Shown here piece by piece: positions 1 to 8,346 of a stretch of DNA of 64,000 nucleotides. Source of the DNA: Chloroflexota bacterium. Lineage in GTDB: Bacteria; Chloroflexota; UBA11872. The stretch spans positions 1 through 64,000 of the forward strand of contig JAJEDE010000018.1 in the NCBI GenBank assembly GCA_022821645.1. Direction: 5' to 3'. The position numbers and the translations under genes are program-made. The stretch's first letter is position 1, and each line of letters begins with the position of its first letter. The notes beneath the pieces are model-generated. The model worked only from the letters and a program-made list of their open reading frames with translations, was not told the DNA's origin and ran no database searches.

Positions 1-92
1 CGGCGACGGCAGGCCGGATGCCAGCCGCAGCCGCTCGGGGCGGTCTCCCGCCATTGCCGAGGCCAGGGTGGCCCGGCTGCGAGGAGAGCCCC

Positions 93-2627
93 ATGTACAA
101 GCGCCATGCGCATACCGTCGTCAACCACCACTCCGGCTGGGCCCGCCTGGCGGCGGGCGCCCGCGTCGGACGAGCAGCGGCGTCACGCCCCCCGACGTTC
201 ACGCCCGCGGGCGCCTGGCGATGGGCGGTGGCGGCCGTCCTGCTGCTGGGGCTGGCCCTGGTGGCCGCGGGTCCGGCGAGCGCGAGCAGCCACTGTAGCT
301 CGCAGTCCAGCGCGGCCCTGATCCGCGACTGCGCCACGCTGCTGACGGCGAAGAACACGCTCGATCCCGCCGGCGAATTGCTGAGCACCTGGGACGGGGG
401 CCAGCCCATGATCGGGTGGGCCGGCGTGTCGAGCGACGAGACCTTGGGTGTGCGGGAACTGTCCTTCTCCGAATTGCGCGCTAGCGGCCGTGGATTCGGG
501 GGCACTATCCCGCGGGCGCTGGGCAGCCTGCCCAATCTCCAGGTCCTGCGTCTGATTGACATGGAATTGACCGGCTCGATTCCGAAGGAGCTGGGCGGCC
601 TCGAACAACTGGAGACATTGGATCTGGGCAACAACCAACTGAGCGGAAAAATCCCGTCCCAGCTCGGCAACCTGAGCAAACTGCGGACACTGGGCCTGTG
701 GAGTAACCGCCTGAGCGGCTCGATTCCGTCCCAGTTCGGCAGCCTCGGGGCCCTGGAGACCCTGTCGCTGAGCACCAACCGGCTGACCGGCAGCATTCCC
801 GCCACGTTGGGCAGCCTGAGCAACCTGACGTACCTGTGGCTGCGGGACAATCAGTTGAGCGGCCGGATCCCCGCCGAGTTGGGCAGCCTGAGTGCCTTGC
901 AGCACTTGCTGCTCAACAACAACAAGCTGAGCGGCAGCATTCCCACCACGTTGGGCAACCTGAACAGCCTGACGTACCTGTGGCTGCAGGAAAACCGGCT
1001 GAGCGGCAGCATTCCCGCCGCATTGGGGAACTTGAGCAACCTGCAGCACCTGCAGCTGTGGGATAACCGACTGCGCGGCTCGATCCCCGAGGAACTGGGC
1101 GACCTGGGCGCCCTGCTGCAGATTGGGCTCAGCGGCAATTCACTGAGCGGGCAGATTCCATCCCAGCTTGGCAACCTGAGCAACCTGACGTACCTGTGGC
1201 TGCATGAAAACCAGCTAAGCGGCCCGATCCCCGCCGAACTGGGGAGCCTCTGGAGCCTGGCGACCTTGTCGCTGTCCGAGAACCGGCTGAGCGACGAAAT
1301 ACCGGCCGCATTGGGCAACCTCTCGAGCCTGAAGAACCTGTGGCTGCGGGACAACCGGTTGACCGGCCCAATCCCCGCCGCGCTGGGCAACCTGAGCACA
1401 TTGCAGCAACTGCTGCTCAACAACAACAAGCTGACCGGCAGCATTCCCACCGAACTGGGCAATCTGGGCAACCTGGAGTTCCTGTGGCTGCGGAACAACG
1501 AGCTGACCGGCGGGATTCCCACCGAGTTGGGCAACCTGAGCGCCTTGACGAGCCTGTCGCTGCACCGGAACCCCAAGCTCGGATACGCCACGCCGGACGC
1601 CGAGGCGCCGACGCTCGGGATTCCCTGGCAGCTGGGCAATCTGGCGAACGTGGAGTACCTGTGGCTGGATAAGGCCGGGCTGACCGGCGCCATCCCGGCC
1701 GAGCTCGGGCAACTCTCGAAAGTGCAGGTACTGGCGCTCTCGTGCAACGCCCTCAGCGGCGCGCTGCCCAACGCCCTGGGGAATGCCGGCAGCGGGGTGA
1801 CGGGCAACGACGAGGACGGCAACCCCTTGAAGACCGAGCTGTACCTGCAGGGCAATCGCGAGTTGCAACTGCGCACCGCCGACTTGCCGGCCAGCCTGGC
1901 CACGCCGCGCGCCAGCCCCGAACTGAAGGTGGTGCGGAGCGGGCGCTGCCGGGGCGACCCCGCGCCCAAGCCGACGCCGTCCCGGTCGTCCGGGTCGTCC
2001 CCGCCGCCGCCGCCCGCCCCGCCGCCACCACCCGCCCCGACGGTGCTGGGCGGCACGACCTGCGCGCGCGCCCTGCTGCCGCCCGAGGGCGGCCACGTGA
2101 TCCTGGAGCGCCATACGCCCCCGGCGCCCGCGCTGTCGGTGGCGCTGGGACAGGTGGCCGCCGACGGCCAGACAGTCACGCTGGGCGGAGTCATTCGCGA
2201 CGCCAGTCGGGGCCAGACCTACCTGGTGGTGCAGCGCGCCTCGGATGGGGCGGTAGTGCGGCGCTGGGTGCCGCCGGACAGCCCGCTGGTGGACCAGATT
2301 CCCTGGCCGGTGGTAATCACCGACTTCACGGTGCCAACCTGCGTGCTGGCGGCGCTGCCGCTGGACACGCAGTTCGGGGCGCCGGGCCAGTTGGTACAGC
2401 GCCATGACGGCGTGGACCCGCGCATTCTGGGCTACGACGCGACGCTGAACCAGTGGCGGCACGTCCCGGACATCGCAACCTTCCAGGCGCGGGGCTACTA
2501 CTGGTGCGACGTGACCGCCGCGGACACCGCCTTCTTTGAGCGGCTGCCCGACGCGCGGCTCGGCCCGGCCTACCCCGCCAGCACAACCCCAGCCCGCGCC
2601 GACTACCCCAACTGCCGCACCGCCTGA
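93..2627 (+). CDS. Secreted plant-type leucine-rich-repeat protein
   Basis: An 844-residue exported LRR protein. The ATG at 93 was preferred to one at 18 because it places a hydrophobic segment (residues about 42-60) before an ASA-type signal-peptidase site near residue 65. From about residue 115 to 560 there are roughly 18 repeats of 24 residues with the plant-receptor form LxxLxxLxLxxNxLxGxIPxxLGxL. The DNA repeats with a 72-base period. A Ser/Pro-rich linker (about 625-650) then leads to a C-terminal domain of about 190 residues that I do not recognise. LRR solenoids bind proteins or glycans, so an extracellular recognition or adhesion role is likely but inferred. The Cys pair after the signal resembles the N-cap seen in plant LRRs. 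Confidence 0.85.
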   Translation: MYKRHAHTVVNHHSGWARLAAGARVGRAAASRPPTFTPAGAWRWAVAAVLLLGLALVAAGPASASSHCSSQSSAALIRDCATLLTAKNTLDPAGELLSTWDGGQPMIGWAGVSSDETLGVRELSFSELRASGRGFGGTIPRALGSLPNLQVLRLIDMELTGSIPKELGGLEQLETLDLGNNQLSGKIPSQLGNLSKLRTLGLWSNRLSGSIPSQFGSLGALETLSLSTNRLTGSIPATLGSLSNLTYLWLRDNQLSGRIPAELGSLSALQHLLLNNNKLSGSIPTTLGNLNSLTYLWLQENRLSGSIPAALGNLSNLQHLQLWDNRLRGSIPEELGDLGALLQIGLSGNSLSGQIPSQLGNLSNLTYLWLHENQLSGPIPAELGSLWSLATLSLSENRLSDEIPAALGNLSSLKNLWLRDNRLTGPIPAALGNLSTLQQLLLNNNKLTGSIPTELGNLGNLEFLWLRNNELTGGIPTELGNLSALTSLSLHRNPKLGYATPDAEAPTLGIPWQLGNLANVEYLWLDKAGLTGAIPAELGQLSKVQVLALSCNALSGALPNALGNAGSGVTGNDEDGNPLKTELYLQGNRELQLRTADLPASLATPRASPELKVVRSGRCRGDPAPKPTPSRSSGSSPPPPPAPPPPPAPTVLGGTTCARALLPPEGGHVILERHTPPAPALSVALGQVAADGQTVTLGGVIRDASRGQTYLVVQRASDGAVVRRWVPPDSPLVDQIPWPVVITDFTVPTCVLAALPLDTQFGAPGQLVQRHDGVDPRILGYDATLNQWRHVPDIATFQARGYYWCDVTAADTAFFERLPDARLGPAYPASTTPARADYPNCRTA

Positions 2628-2636
2628 CCCGCCGGC

Positions 2637-2682
2637 TGACGCCAGCGCGGGCCGGGCGGGCGGCCCGCGCCGCGGCGTCAGT
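2637..2682. terminator. Long GC hairpin after the LRR gene
   Basis: CTGACGCC pairs with GGCGTCAG, and inside it GCGCGGGCCG pairs with CGGCCCGCGC around a short GGCGGG loop. It starts 9 bases after the LRR stop codon. It lacks a T-tract, so it may be a structured 3' end rather than a classical intrinsic terminator. Confidence 0.5.
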
Positions 2683-2761
2683 GCAAGACTGGCTGGAATC
2701 GTGATCACGACCGCAATCCCGGGTCGCCCTCAATGTGGCGGCCGGTCAAGGACGAACAAGC

Positions 2762-3751
2762 ATGAGTGACGGTGGTTGGACTGCTGAATTGAGCCGGCGA
2801 TGGGACGAAGGAATCGTTCGGTATCCGGACCCGGCGGTGGAGGTCTTGGACCCGCGGTTTGGGGCGTACCGGCTGGGAAATGCCGCCGTGGAGAGGCTGT
2901 ATTCGGGGGTTCGGTGGGCGGAAGGGCCGGTGTGGTTTGGGGATTTCAGGTCGCTGGTGTTCAGCGATATCCCGAACAACCGGATGCTGCGGTATTGCGA
3001 GGTCACGGATGAGGTAACGCTGTTTCGTCAGCCTTCCAACTACAGCAACGGCAACACGCGCGATCTGCAGGGACGGCTGATTACCTGCGAGCACCGGACG
3101 CGGCGGGTTACGCGGACGGAGCACGACGGGCGCCTGACGGTTTTGCTGGATCGGTTCGAGGGGAAACGGCTGAACGGGCCGAACGACGTGGTGGTCGATT
3201 TCGAAGGAGCCGTGTGGTTTACGGACCCCGGCTATGGAATCGTGATGGCGTACGAGGGGGAGCGGGCCGAGGCGGAACTTCCGACGCGGGTGTACCGGCT
3301 GGTTCCGGACACCGGTGAGGCGACGGTGGTGGCCGACGACCTGGTGAAGCCGAACGGGTTGTGTTTTTCGCCGGACGAGGCGCGGCTGTACATCTCGGAT
3401 ACGGGTAACTCGCACGATCCGGATGGGCCGGGGCACATCCGGGTGTTCGAGGTGGTGGAGGGGCGGACGCTGCGCGGCGGCGAGGTGTTTGCCGATATGT
3501 CGCCCGGATTTGCCGACGGGATTCGGACCGATCAGGACGGAAACCTGTGGTCGAGCGTGGGTTGGGCCGGGCCCGGAACGGACGGGGTGCATTGCCTGAC
3601 GCCCGAGGGTGAATTGATCGGCCGGATCGTGCTGCCGGAACCTTGCGCCAATCTGTGCTTCGGCGGCGCCAAGCGGAACCGGTTGTTTATGACGGGGAGC
3701 CAGTCGCTGTATTCGTTGTACGTGGAGGCGGTTGGGAGCCAGAGGCCTTAA
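2762..3751 (+). CDS. SMP-30/gluconolactonase family protein
   Basis: A 329-residue six-bladed beta-propeller hydrolase of the SMP-30/gluconolaconase/LRE family, expected to open sugar lactones using one divalent metal. Family landmarks are visible: EGPVWFGD (metal Glu) near residue 60, NGPNDVVVD (metal Asn) near 140, KPNGLCFSPDEARLYISDT near 195, and FADGIRTDQDGNLW (catalytic Asp) near 250. The ATG at 2762 was chosen because the 9 codons upstream carry no family sequence. No signal peptide is seen, so it is probably cytoplasmic. The last 16 codons are echoed at 4522-4572 beyond higBA, as the tail of a lost paralogue. Confidence 0.88.
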   Translation: MSDGGWTAELSRRWDEGIVRYPDPAVEVLDPRFGAYRLGNAAVERLYSGVRWAEGPVWFGDFRSLVFSDIPNNRMLRYCEVTDEVTLFRQPSNYSNGNTRDLQGRLITCEHRTRRVTRTEHDGRLTVLLDRFEGKRLNGPNDVVVDFEGAVWFTDPGYGIVMAYEGERAEAELPTRVYRLVPDTGEATVVADDLVKPNGLCFSPDEARLYISDTGNSHDPDGPGHIRVFEVVEGRTLRGGEVFADMSPGFADGIRTDQDGNLWSSVGWAGPGTDGVHCLTPEGELIGRIVLPEPCANLCFGGAKRNRLFMTGSQSLYSLYVEAVGSQRP

Positions 3752-3822
3752 CGGTTTCTTCGGCGATGACGAGGCAAGCCAGACTCACGTCGTGGAAAGG
3801 GCGGAGGCAGCGGTAGCGTGAG

Positions 3823-4101
3823 GTGATCGTCTCGTTCAAGCACCGAGGATTGCAGGCCCTGTACGAGGGACGCGGATCACGGCGGGTTGCTCCGCACCAC
3901 GTCCGAAAGCTGAGGAATATCCTGGCCGTGCTTGACCGCAGCCGTGAGCCGCGAGATATGGACCTCCCGGGGTTTCGATTCCACCAGCTTCGAGGACAAC
4001 TTCGCGGGCACTATGCCGTCTCCGTGTCGGGAAACTGGCGCGTCACGTTCCGATTTCAAGACGGCTATGCCGCCGATGTGGACTACACGGATTATCTTTA
4101 G
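3823..4101 (+). CDS. higB: HigB-type mRNA interferase toxin
   Basis: A 92-residue RelE/HigB-superfamily toxin starting at GTG. The fold signature is readable: a basic helix (HHVRKLRNILAVLDR), then LPGFRFHQLRGQLRGHYAVSV, NWRVTFRFQDG and a short DVDYTDYL end. HigB toxins cleave mRNA on the ribosome. As in host-inhibition-of-growth loci, the toxin comes first and an XRE antitoxin follows 19 bases later, the reverse of most type II systems. The pair sits between an intact lactonase gene and the relic of a second one. It appears intact. Confidence 0.9.
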   Translation: MIVSFKHRGLQALYEGRGSRRVAPHHVRKLRNILAVLDRSREPRDMDLPGFRFHQLRGQLRGHYAVSVSGNWRVTFRFQDGYAADVDYTDYL

Positions 4102-4120
4102 CCCTGAGAGGAGTTGAGCG

Positions 4121-4426
4121 ATGGCTATGGTCGATCCGCCGCATCCGGGCGGAATCGTCAAGCGTGAGTGCCTGGAGCCGCTTGGGCTTTCCGTAACCAA
4201 GGCCGCCCAAGGTTTGGGCGTGAGCCGCCAGGCGCTGTCCGAACTCGTCAATGAGAAGACTGCGGTTTCGGTCGAGATGGCGATTCGACTGTCGAAGGCG
4301 TTTGGGTCGTCGCCGGAGACCTGGCTGGGGCTGCAAACGGCTTTTGACCTCTGGCAGGCTCGACAGCGATCGAGCCAACTCCAGGTGACACGGCTCGCGC
4401 CGGCGTCTGCAACAACTGATCTGTAG
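4121..4426 (+). CDS. higA: HigA-type XRE antitoxin
   Basis: A 101-residue HigA/VapI-family antitoxin. It opens with the family hallmark HPGGIVKRECLEPLGLS, followed by a helix-turn-helix (KAAQGLGVSRQALSELVNEKTAVS) and the IRLSKAFGSSPETWLGLQ segment. It should neutralise HigB (3823-4101) and repress the shared promoter. A good Shine-Dalgarno (GAGAGGAG) lies 7-12 bases upstream of the ATG. The last 20 residues (DLWQARQRSS and beyond) match the usual C-terminal extension of this family. Confidence 0.92.
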   Translation: MAMVDPPHPGGIVKRECLEPLGLSVTKAAQGLGVSRQALSELVNEKTAVSVEMAIRLSKAFGSSPETWLGLQTAFDLWQARQRSSQLQVTRLAPASATTDL

Positions 4427-4521
4427 CCAGGTTTCGCTCAGAGTTCGACGCCCCGACATCCTCGGCTCCAGGCCCTCCACAATCGCGGCTGGCCGCCCTC
4501 CCGTAGCCGGTGAAACCACGG

Positions 4522-4572
4522 TTGTCGCTGTATTCGTTGTTTGTGGAGGCGGTTGGGAGCCAGCGGCCGTAG
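4522..4572 (+). pseudogene. Tail of a lost second SMP-30 lactonase gene
   Basis: Read in one frame, this encodes LSLYSLFVEAVGSQRP followed by TAG, almost the same ending as the intact lactonase at 2762-3751 (SLYSLYVEAVGSQRP, TAA). About 49 bases align with only four changes. Apart from one Tyr/Phe change, these are synonymous (AGG/CGG, CCT/CCG, TAA/TAG). That pattern means the segment evolved as coding sequence, so it is the relic of a tandem paralogue rather than a fresh copy. Homology stops abruptly upstream, between higA and this tail. Confidence 0.75.
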
Positions 4573-4627
4573 CAGTTACTTCCGCATTGAAGAAGAAACA
4601 CGCGGGCGCCATCTGTACTATCGATAG

Positions 4628-5554
4628 GTGTCGACTTTTGGGAACGGGCAACGGCGGACGAGCCAGGCCGGGTCAGGGAATGACGCCCAGGGCCTGGCTG
4701 GTGGGGCGTTGAGCGCCGATTCCGCGGCCCGGGATGGTGGCAGGCGTGCCAGGTCACGGGCGCGCGTGAATCGTGTAGCGCAATCGTCGCCGAGCACCGG
4801 ACCCGAGGCTCCCGGACCACGTGCCCCCACGATCCTCATCAGCAGGCGGGATCAGCTGCGAGTACTGGGAGTTGCGAGTGTCGGGGTGCTGGCCGGGTGT
4901 CTGCCGACAGGCGCCGCTGACGACTCCGGGCCGGCGCAGACTCCAACCCAGACGACCGAGCCAGGCGCCGCGCAAGTCGCCGCAGCTTCCCAGCCCGACT
5001 GCGTGATCTCGCCACGGCAGACGGCGGGACCGTTCTACTTCGATGCCGGCCTGGTCCGACGGGACATTACCGAGGGCAGACCAGGCACGCCGCTGATTGT
5101 GGCGTTTCGCCTGGTGCACGCGGACTCGTGCCAGCCGATTCGTGACGCCGTGGTGGACATCTGGCACGCGGACGCGGTGGGCCAGTACTCCGGCTACCGG
5201 GGACAGGGGGACGACGGGACCGACACGAGCGACGAGACCTTCCTGCGCGGAATCCAGGTCACCGACGCGGAGGGACTGGCCGAGTTCGAGACGATCTACC
5301 CAGGGGCATACTCCGGCAGGACCGCTCACATCCACTTCAAGGCCTATACCGACGAACGGAGCTTCATCACTTCGCAGTTGTACTTCCCTGACGAGGCCAC
5401 CGACGCGGTGTTCACAGCCGAACCCTACGCAGCGCGCGGTGCTCGGCGTACGACGAACGCGAACGATGGGATTTTCAGGGCCGACTTGCTGGCGCAGGTT
5501 ACGCCCGACGCCGGCGGCTACGTGGCTTCACTGACCGTGGGGGTCGGAACGTAA
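4628..5554 (+). CDS. Exported intradiol ring-cleavage dioxygenase
   Basis: Protocatechuate/catechol-type intradiol dioxygenase, which opens catecholic rings between the two hydroxyls using non-haem Fe(III). The iron-ligand pattern is present: Tyr in WHADAVGQYSGY, then Tyr in YPGAYSGR leading to the paired ligands in TAHIHFK. The N-terminal region contains SRRDQLRVLG, a twin-arginine-like motif, followed by a hydrophobic stretch and the lipobox VLAGC. It is therefore probably an exported lipoprotein, as in other surface intradiol enzymes. The open frame begins at 4628, but a GTG at 4766 gives a more normal distance to the RR motif and is a plausible true start. The upstream 4573-4627 has no gene. 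Confidence 0.85.
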   Translation: MSTFGNGQRRTSQAGSGNDAQGLAGGALSADSAARDGGRRARSRARVNRVAQSSPSTGPEAPGPRAPTILISRRDQLRVLGVASVGVLAGCLPTGAADDSGPAQTPTQTTEPGAAQVAAASQPDCVISPRQTAGPFYFDAGLVRRDITEGRPGTPLIVAFRLVHADSCQPIRDAVVDIWHADAVGQYSGYRGQGDDGTDTSDETFLRGIQVTDAEGLAEFETIYPGAYSGRTAHIHFKAYTDERSFITSQLYFPDEATDAVFTAEPYAARGARRTTNANDGIFRADLLAQVTPDAGGYVASLTVGVGT

Positions 5555-5642
5555 GTCGTCCTACGTAGTCGTTCGGCTCTTAGCTATCGGCATGGTCGGC
5601 ACGACCTCGAGTCGATGTGCTAGGTAGCACTGGCTTGCCGGA

Positions 5643-7163
5643 TCACCAGGGGTTGGTGGCGTCCATTTCCCATTTGGAAATGTCCTTAACGGCGATCGGG
5701 TGGTCCTCGGTGAAGAGCCTGAATCCCAGGCTGTCGGGTCGGGTGGGGTAGATGCGTTGGACGATGCAGATGCGGGAGTTGATGAAGAGTTCGATGACGG
5801 AGCGGTCGATGAAGCAGTCGATGTGGAGGGGTTGGTTGGGGTGGAGGGGAAAGGGGACGACTTGCCGGCGGGTGGCATTGGTGGTGTCGCGGGGGTTGCG
5901 GCCGTAGGTGAGGTTTGGGTCGAGGCTGGCACGGTCGAAGTCGACGATGAAGTGCTGGTGGTGGGTGTCGTAGGTGATGGGGGTTTCTTCCTGGCCGTCG
6001 GGTGAGCAGCAGAGCTTGAGGCCGAAGCGGGTGGCCTGGTTGGGGTAGATGGTGAGGGTGATTTCGGCACAGTCGGATTGGAAGCCGTGAAGGGTGCGCT
6101 CTTCGCCGGGAGACAGGGTGACGTCGGGGTGGCGCTGCTCGTCGTAGCGCAGGTTGCGGAGTTCCTGGACAGGATCGATGCGGAGGGTGTTGTCGGGGGC
6201 GGGGGAGAGGTGCCAGGGGAGGGACATGACGCCGCTCCAGCCGGTGTCGGCCCAGTCGCGGGCTTCGCGGATCCAGCCCCAGAAGAGTCGGCGGCCGTTG
6301 TCGTCGATGAGCGTTTCGGGACCCGCCAGCAGGCTGCCGAGGTGGCTGAGGCGGCCGTAGGCTTCGGGGTGGAACTGCTCGTCTTCATAGTGGCCGATGT
6401 AGTACTGGGCGCGGCCGTAGGGCTGGTGGGTGTGCATGAGGAGCATGTGCCTGTCGCCGAAGGGGAAAAAGTTGGAGCAGGCGCAGTCTTCGATCTCCTC
6501 GGTCAGGCTGCGGTCGGACTTGTAGAAGGGGCCGAGGTATTCCCAGTCAACCAAGTCGGTGGATTTGAAGAGGCTGGTTGAGTCGCCCTGGTAGCCGGGG
6601 CGGTGGTTCTTGTTGCCGATGAGGGCGTAGTAGGTGTCGCCTTCCTTCCAGCCGCTGGGGTCGAAGATGACGCATTCGGGGAGCCGGCTGTTTGACCTGG
6701 TTGGCTGGCCTTCGGGGGCGGGGTCGAGGGGAATGACGGGGTTCTGGGGCAAGGGGATCCAGCGGTCGAGGTTGTCGTCATGAGACTGGTAGATGCAGAT
6801 GCCGTGGCGGGGCATGTTGGTGATGATGGTGGGGACAGGCATGCCTTCCATCACGTCGCCGCTGTTGAAGTAGTCGCCCCTGGCGCCCTCGAAGGGTTCG
6901 CGCAGGGAGGCCGGGTGGTAGCGCCAGTGAAGCAAGTTGCGGCTGCTGATGTGTTGCCAGCTGGAGAAGTCAATCGGGCTGCCGTCGTTGGGGATCTTTT
7001 GCAGGTAGCCGAGGTGGTAGCGGCCGTTCCAGTAGACGGCGCCGTTGATGTCGTTCCAGCGGCCTTCGGGCGGGACGAAGTGGTAGCGGGGGCGGTGCTT
7101 GTCGGCGACGAGCTTTTCGCGGAGCTCGTAGGACTGCATGAGGTAGTCGTTGAAGTCCTGCAT
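5643..7163 (-). CDS. Glycoside hydrolase family 32 (fructofuranosidase-like)
   Basis: A 506-residue GH32 enzyme with an N-terminal five-bladed propeller and C-terminal beta-sandwich. The nucleophile motif is WNDING (residues 36-41, Asp38), in place of the usual W(M)NDPNG. The later acidic motifs read VIFDPSG near 165 and EEIEDCACSNFFPFG near 220, where canonical invertases have RDP and ECP. The C-terminal domain (FIDRSVIELFIN) is typical of the family. GH32 enzymes hydrolyse beta-fructosides. The divergent acid/base motif suggests a subfamily with a different substrate. A GGAG lies 7 bases before the ATG. There is no signal peptide and no sugar-transport neighbour. Confidence 0.87.
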   Translation of the reverse strand: MQDFNDYLMQSYELREKLVADKHRPRYHFVPPEGRWNDINGAVYWNGRYHLGYLQKIPNDGSPIDFSSWQHISSRNLLHWRYHPASLREPFEGARGDYFNSGDVMEGMPVPTIITNMPRHGICIYQSHDDNLDRWIPLPQNPVIPLDPAPEGQPTRSNSRLPECVIFDPSGWKEGDTYYALIGNKNHRPGYQGDSTSLFKSTDLVDWEYLGPFYKSDRSLTEEIEDCACSNFFPFGDRHMLLMHTHQPYGRAQYYIGHYEDEQFHPEAYGRLSHLGSLLAGPETLIDDNGRRLFWGWIREARDWADTGWSGVMSLPWHLSPAPDNTLRIDPVQELRNLRYDEQRHPDVTLSPGEERTLHGFQSDCAEITLTIYPNQATRFGLKLCCSPDGQEETPITYDTHHQHFIVDFDRASLDPNLTYGRNPRDTTNATRRQVVPFPLHPNQPLHIDCFIDRSVIELFINSRICIVQRIYPTRPDSLGFRLFTEDHPIAVKDISKWEMDATNPW

Positions 7164-7235
7164 TGGCGGCGCTCCGTTGCCAGCGGTGGCTTAATGTAGA
7201 GCGAACGGCGGGAGTCGGGGGAGAAGGCGGGCGAG

Positions 7236-8054
7236 ATGGCAGCGGACGAGTTGAGCGCTTCCGAACTGATCGACAAGGCGATTGCGGACATGGGGGACTG
7301 GCGCGGGGAGCGGTTGTTGGAGATTCGGGCGTTGATTCACGAGGTCGATCCGGAGGTGGTGGAGGAGTGGAAGTACCGGGGGAGTCCGACGTGGTCGCAC
7401 GACGGGACTCTCGCCGTGGGGAACGCGCGCGAGGACAGGGTGACGCTGAGGTTTGCGCAGGGAGCGCAGTTGCGGGACCCGAAGAAGCTGTTCAACGCAG
7501 GCCTGGGCGGGAAGAAGTGGCGGGCGATTGACATCAAAGAGGGCGATCGAATCAACCGGACGTCGCTGAAGGCGTTGCTGCGGGAGGCGGTGGCGTACAA
7601 CAAGACGCACGGGTATTCCGCTCGCAGGGCGGCGGCTAGGGGTAAGCCGGTGCTGCTGTCGGGCGGGAACCCGCAGATCGCGAAGGCGGACGGGGACGCG
7701 CCGGTGCAGGCGTATATCGCGGCGATGCCGGAGTGGAAGCACGACGTGGGGCGGCGGCTGGACGCGCTGATCGAGCGGATGGTGCCGGACGTGCGCAAGG
7801 CGGTGCGGTGGAATTCGCCGTGGTACGGCGTGGAGGGCATGGGCTGGTTCCTGAGCTACCACGTGTTCACCCGCTACGTGAAGGTGACGTTTACGAACGG
7901 CATGCGGCTGGACCCGCTGCCGCCCGGCGAAGCCAAGGACCCGGATTCGCGCTGGATCAACATCCACGAGGGCGAACTGGACGAGGCGCAGATGGAAACG
8001 TGGGTGCGGCAATCGGCGGCGGCGCCGGGGTGGTTTGGGTTTGACGCGATGTGA
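7236..8054 (+). CDS. Tandem DUF1801 (YdhG/YjbR-like) protein
   Basis: A 272-residue protein made of two DUF1801 (YdhG-type) domains. The first (about 10-125) carries EVDPEVVEEWKYRGSPTW and VTLRFAQGAQLRDPKKLFNAGLGGKKWR. The second (about 150-265) carries RRLDALIERMVPDVRKAVRWNSPWYG and VKVTFTNGMRLDPLPPGE. Single-domain relatives are common and of unknown role; the fold resembles frataxin/YjbR. The ATG at 7236 is preceded by a GGCGAG-like site. It is divergent from the GH32 gene, with only 72 bases between the starts, so the two may share a control region. Confidence 0.8.
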   Translation: MAADELSASELIDKAIADMGDWRGERLLEIRALIHEVDPEVVEEWKYRGSPTWSHDGTLAVGNAREDRVTLRFAQGAQLRDPKKLFNAGLGGKKWRAIDIKEGDRINRTSLKALLREAVAYNKTHGYSARRAAARGKPVLLSGGNPQIAKADGDAPVQAYIAAMPEWKHDVGRRLDALIERMVPDVRKAVRWNSPWYGVEGMGWFLSYHVFTRYVKVTFTNGMRLDPLPPGEAKDPDSRWINIHEGELDEAQMETWVRQSAAAPGWFGFDAM

Positions 8055-8178
8055 GGGTGAAAATTGGCGAGCACACTTATCTCGTACCGTTCGTCCGGCG
8101 GGCCGGTGGCACTCGCTTCCCTAAAGCGATCATTCTGAGCCGGAAAGCGACGCGCGACTATTGGAGGAGGCAATCGAG

Positions 8179-8346
8179 GTGAGCGACAAGCTGAGCGCGG
8201 AAGAACGCGACGTCCTGGAGCGCTTCGAGCGGGGCGAGTTGCGTTCCGCCGCCGGCTCCGACCGTGAGATCGAGGCGGCCCGCAAGGCAGCGCGCTGGAC
8301 GCCCAACAAGGTCGAGCAAAGGAATCCCAGGCGCCGCACGCAATGA
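8179..8346 (+). CDS. Truncated CopG/BrnA-like antitoxin N-terminus
   Basis: A 55-codon gene starting at GTG, 8 bases after a strong GGAGGAGG. The opening (LSAEERDVLERFERGELRSA ... EIEAARKAAR) matches the flexible N-terminal part of CopG-type antitoxins. The protein then ends after NPRRRTQ, where relatives continue into the DNA-binding ribbon-helix-helix. No toxin gene is next to it. Its TGA overlaps the ATG of the dehydrogenase at 8343 (ATGA), so the two may be translationally coupled. It is probably a decayed antitoxin whose strong ribosome site now serves the downstream gene. The family call is tentative. Confidence 0.55.
   Translation: MSDKLSAEERDVLERFERGELRSAAGSDREIEAARKAARWTPNKVEQRNPRRRTQ

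Noticed and set aside
500-1700. Regular 72-base repeats that could suggest a CRISPR-like or minisatellite array
   Set aside because: The repeats are in frame, imperfect and encode leucine-rich repeats. There are no unique spacers.
851-2708. Long minus-strand open frames opposite the LRR gene (447 and 497 codons)
   Set aside because: They mirror the 72-base repeats of the LRR gene, are Arg/Gln/Ser-rich and have no family motifs. They are by-products of high GC.
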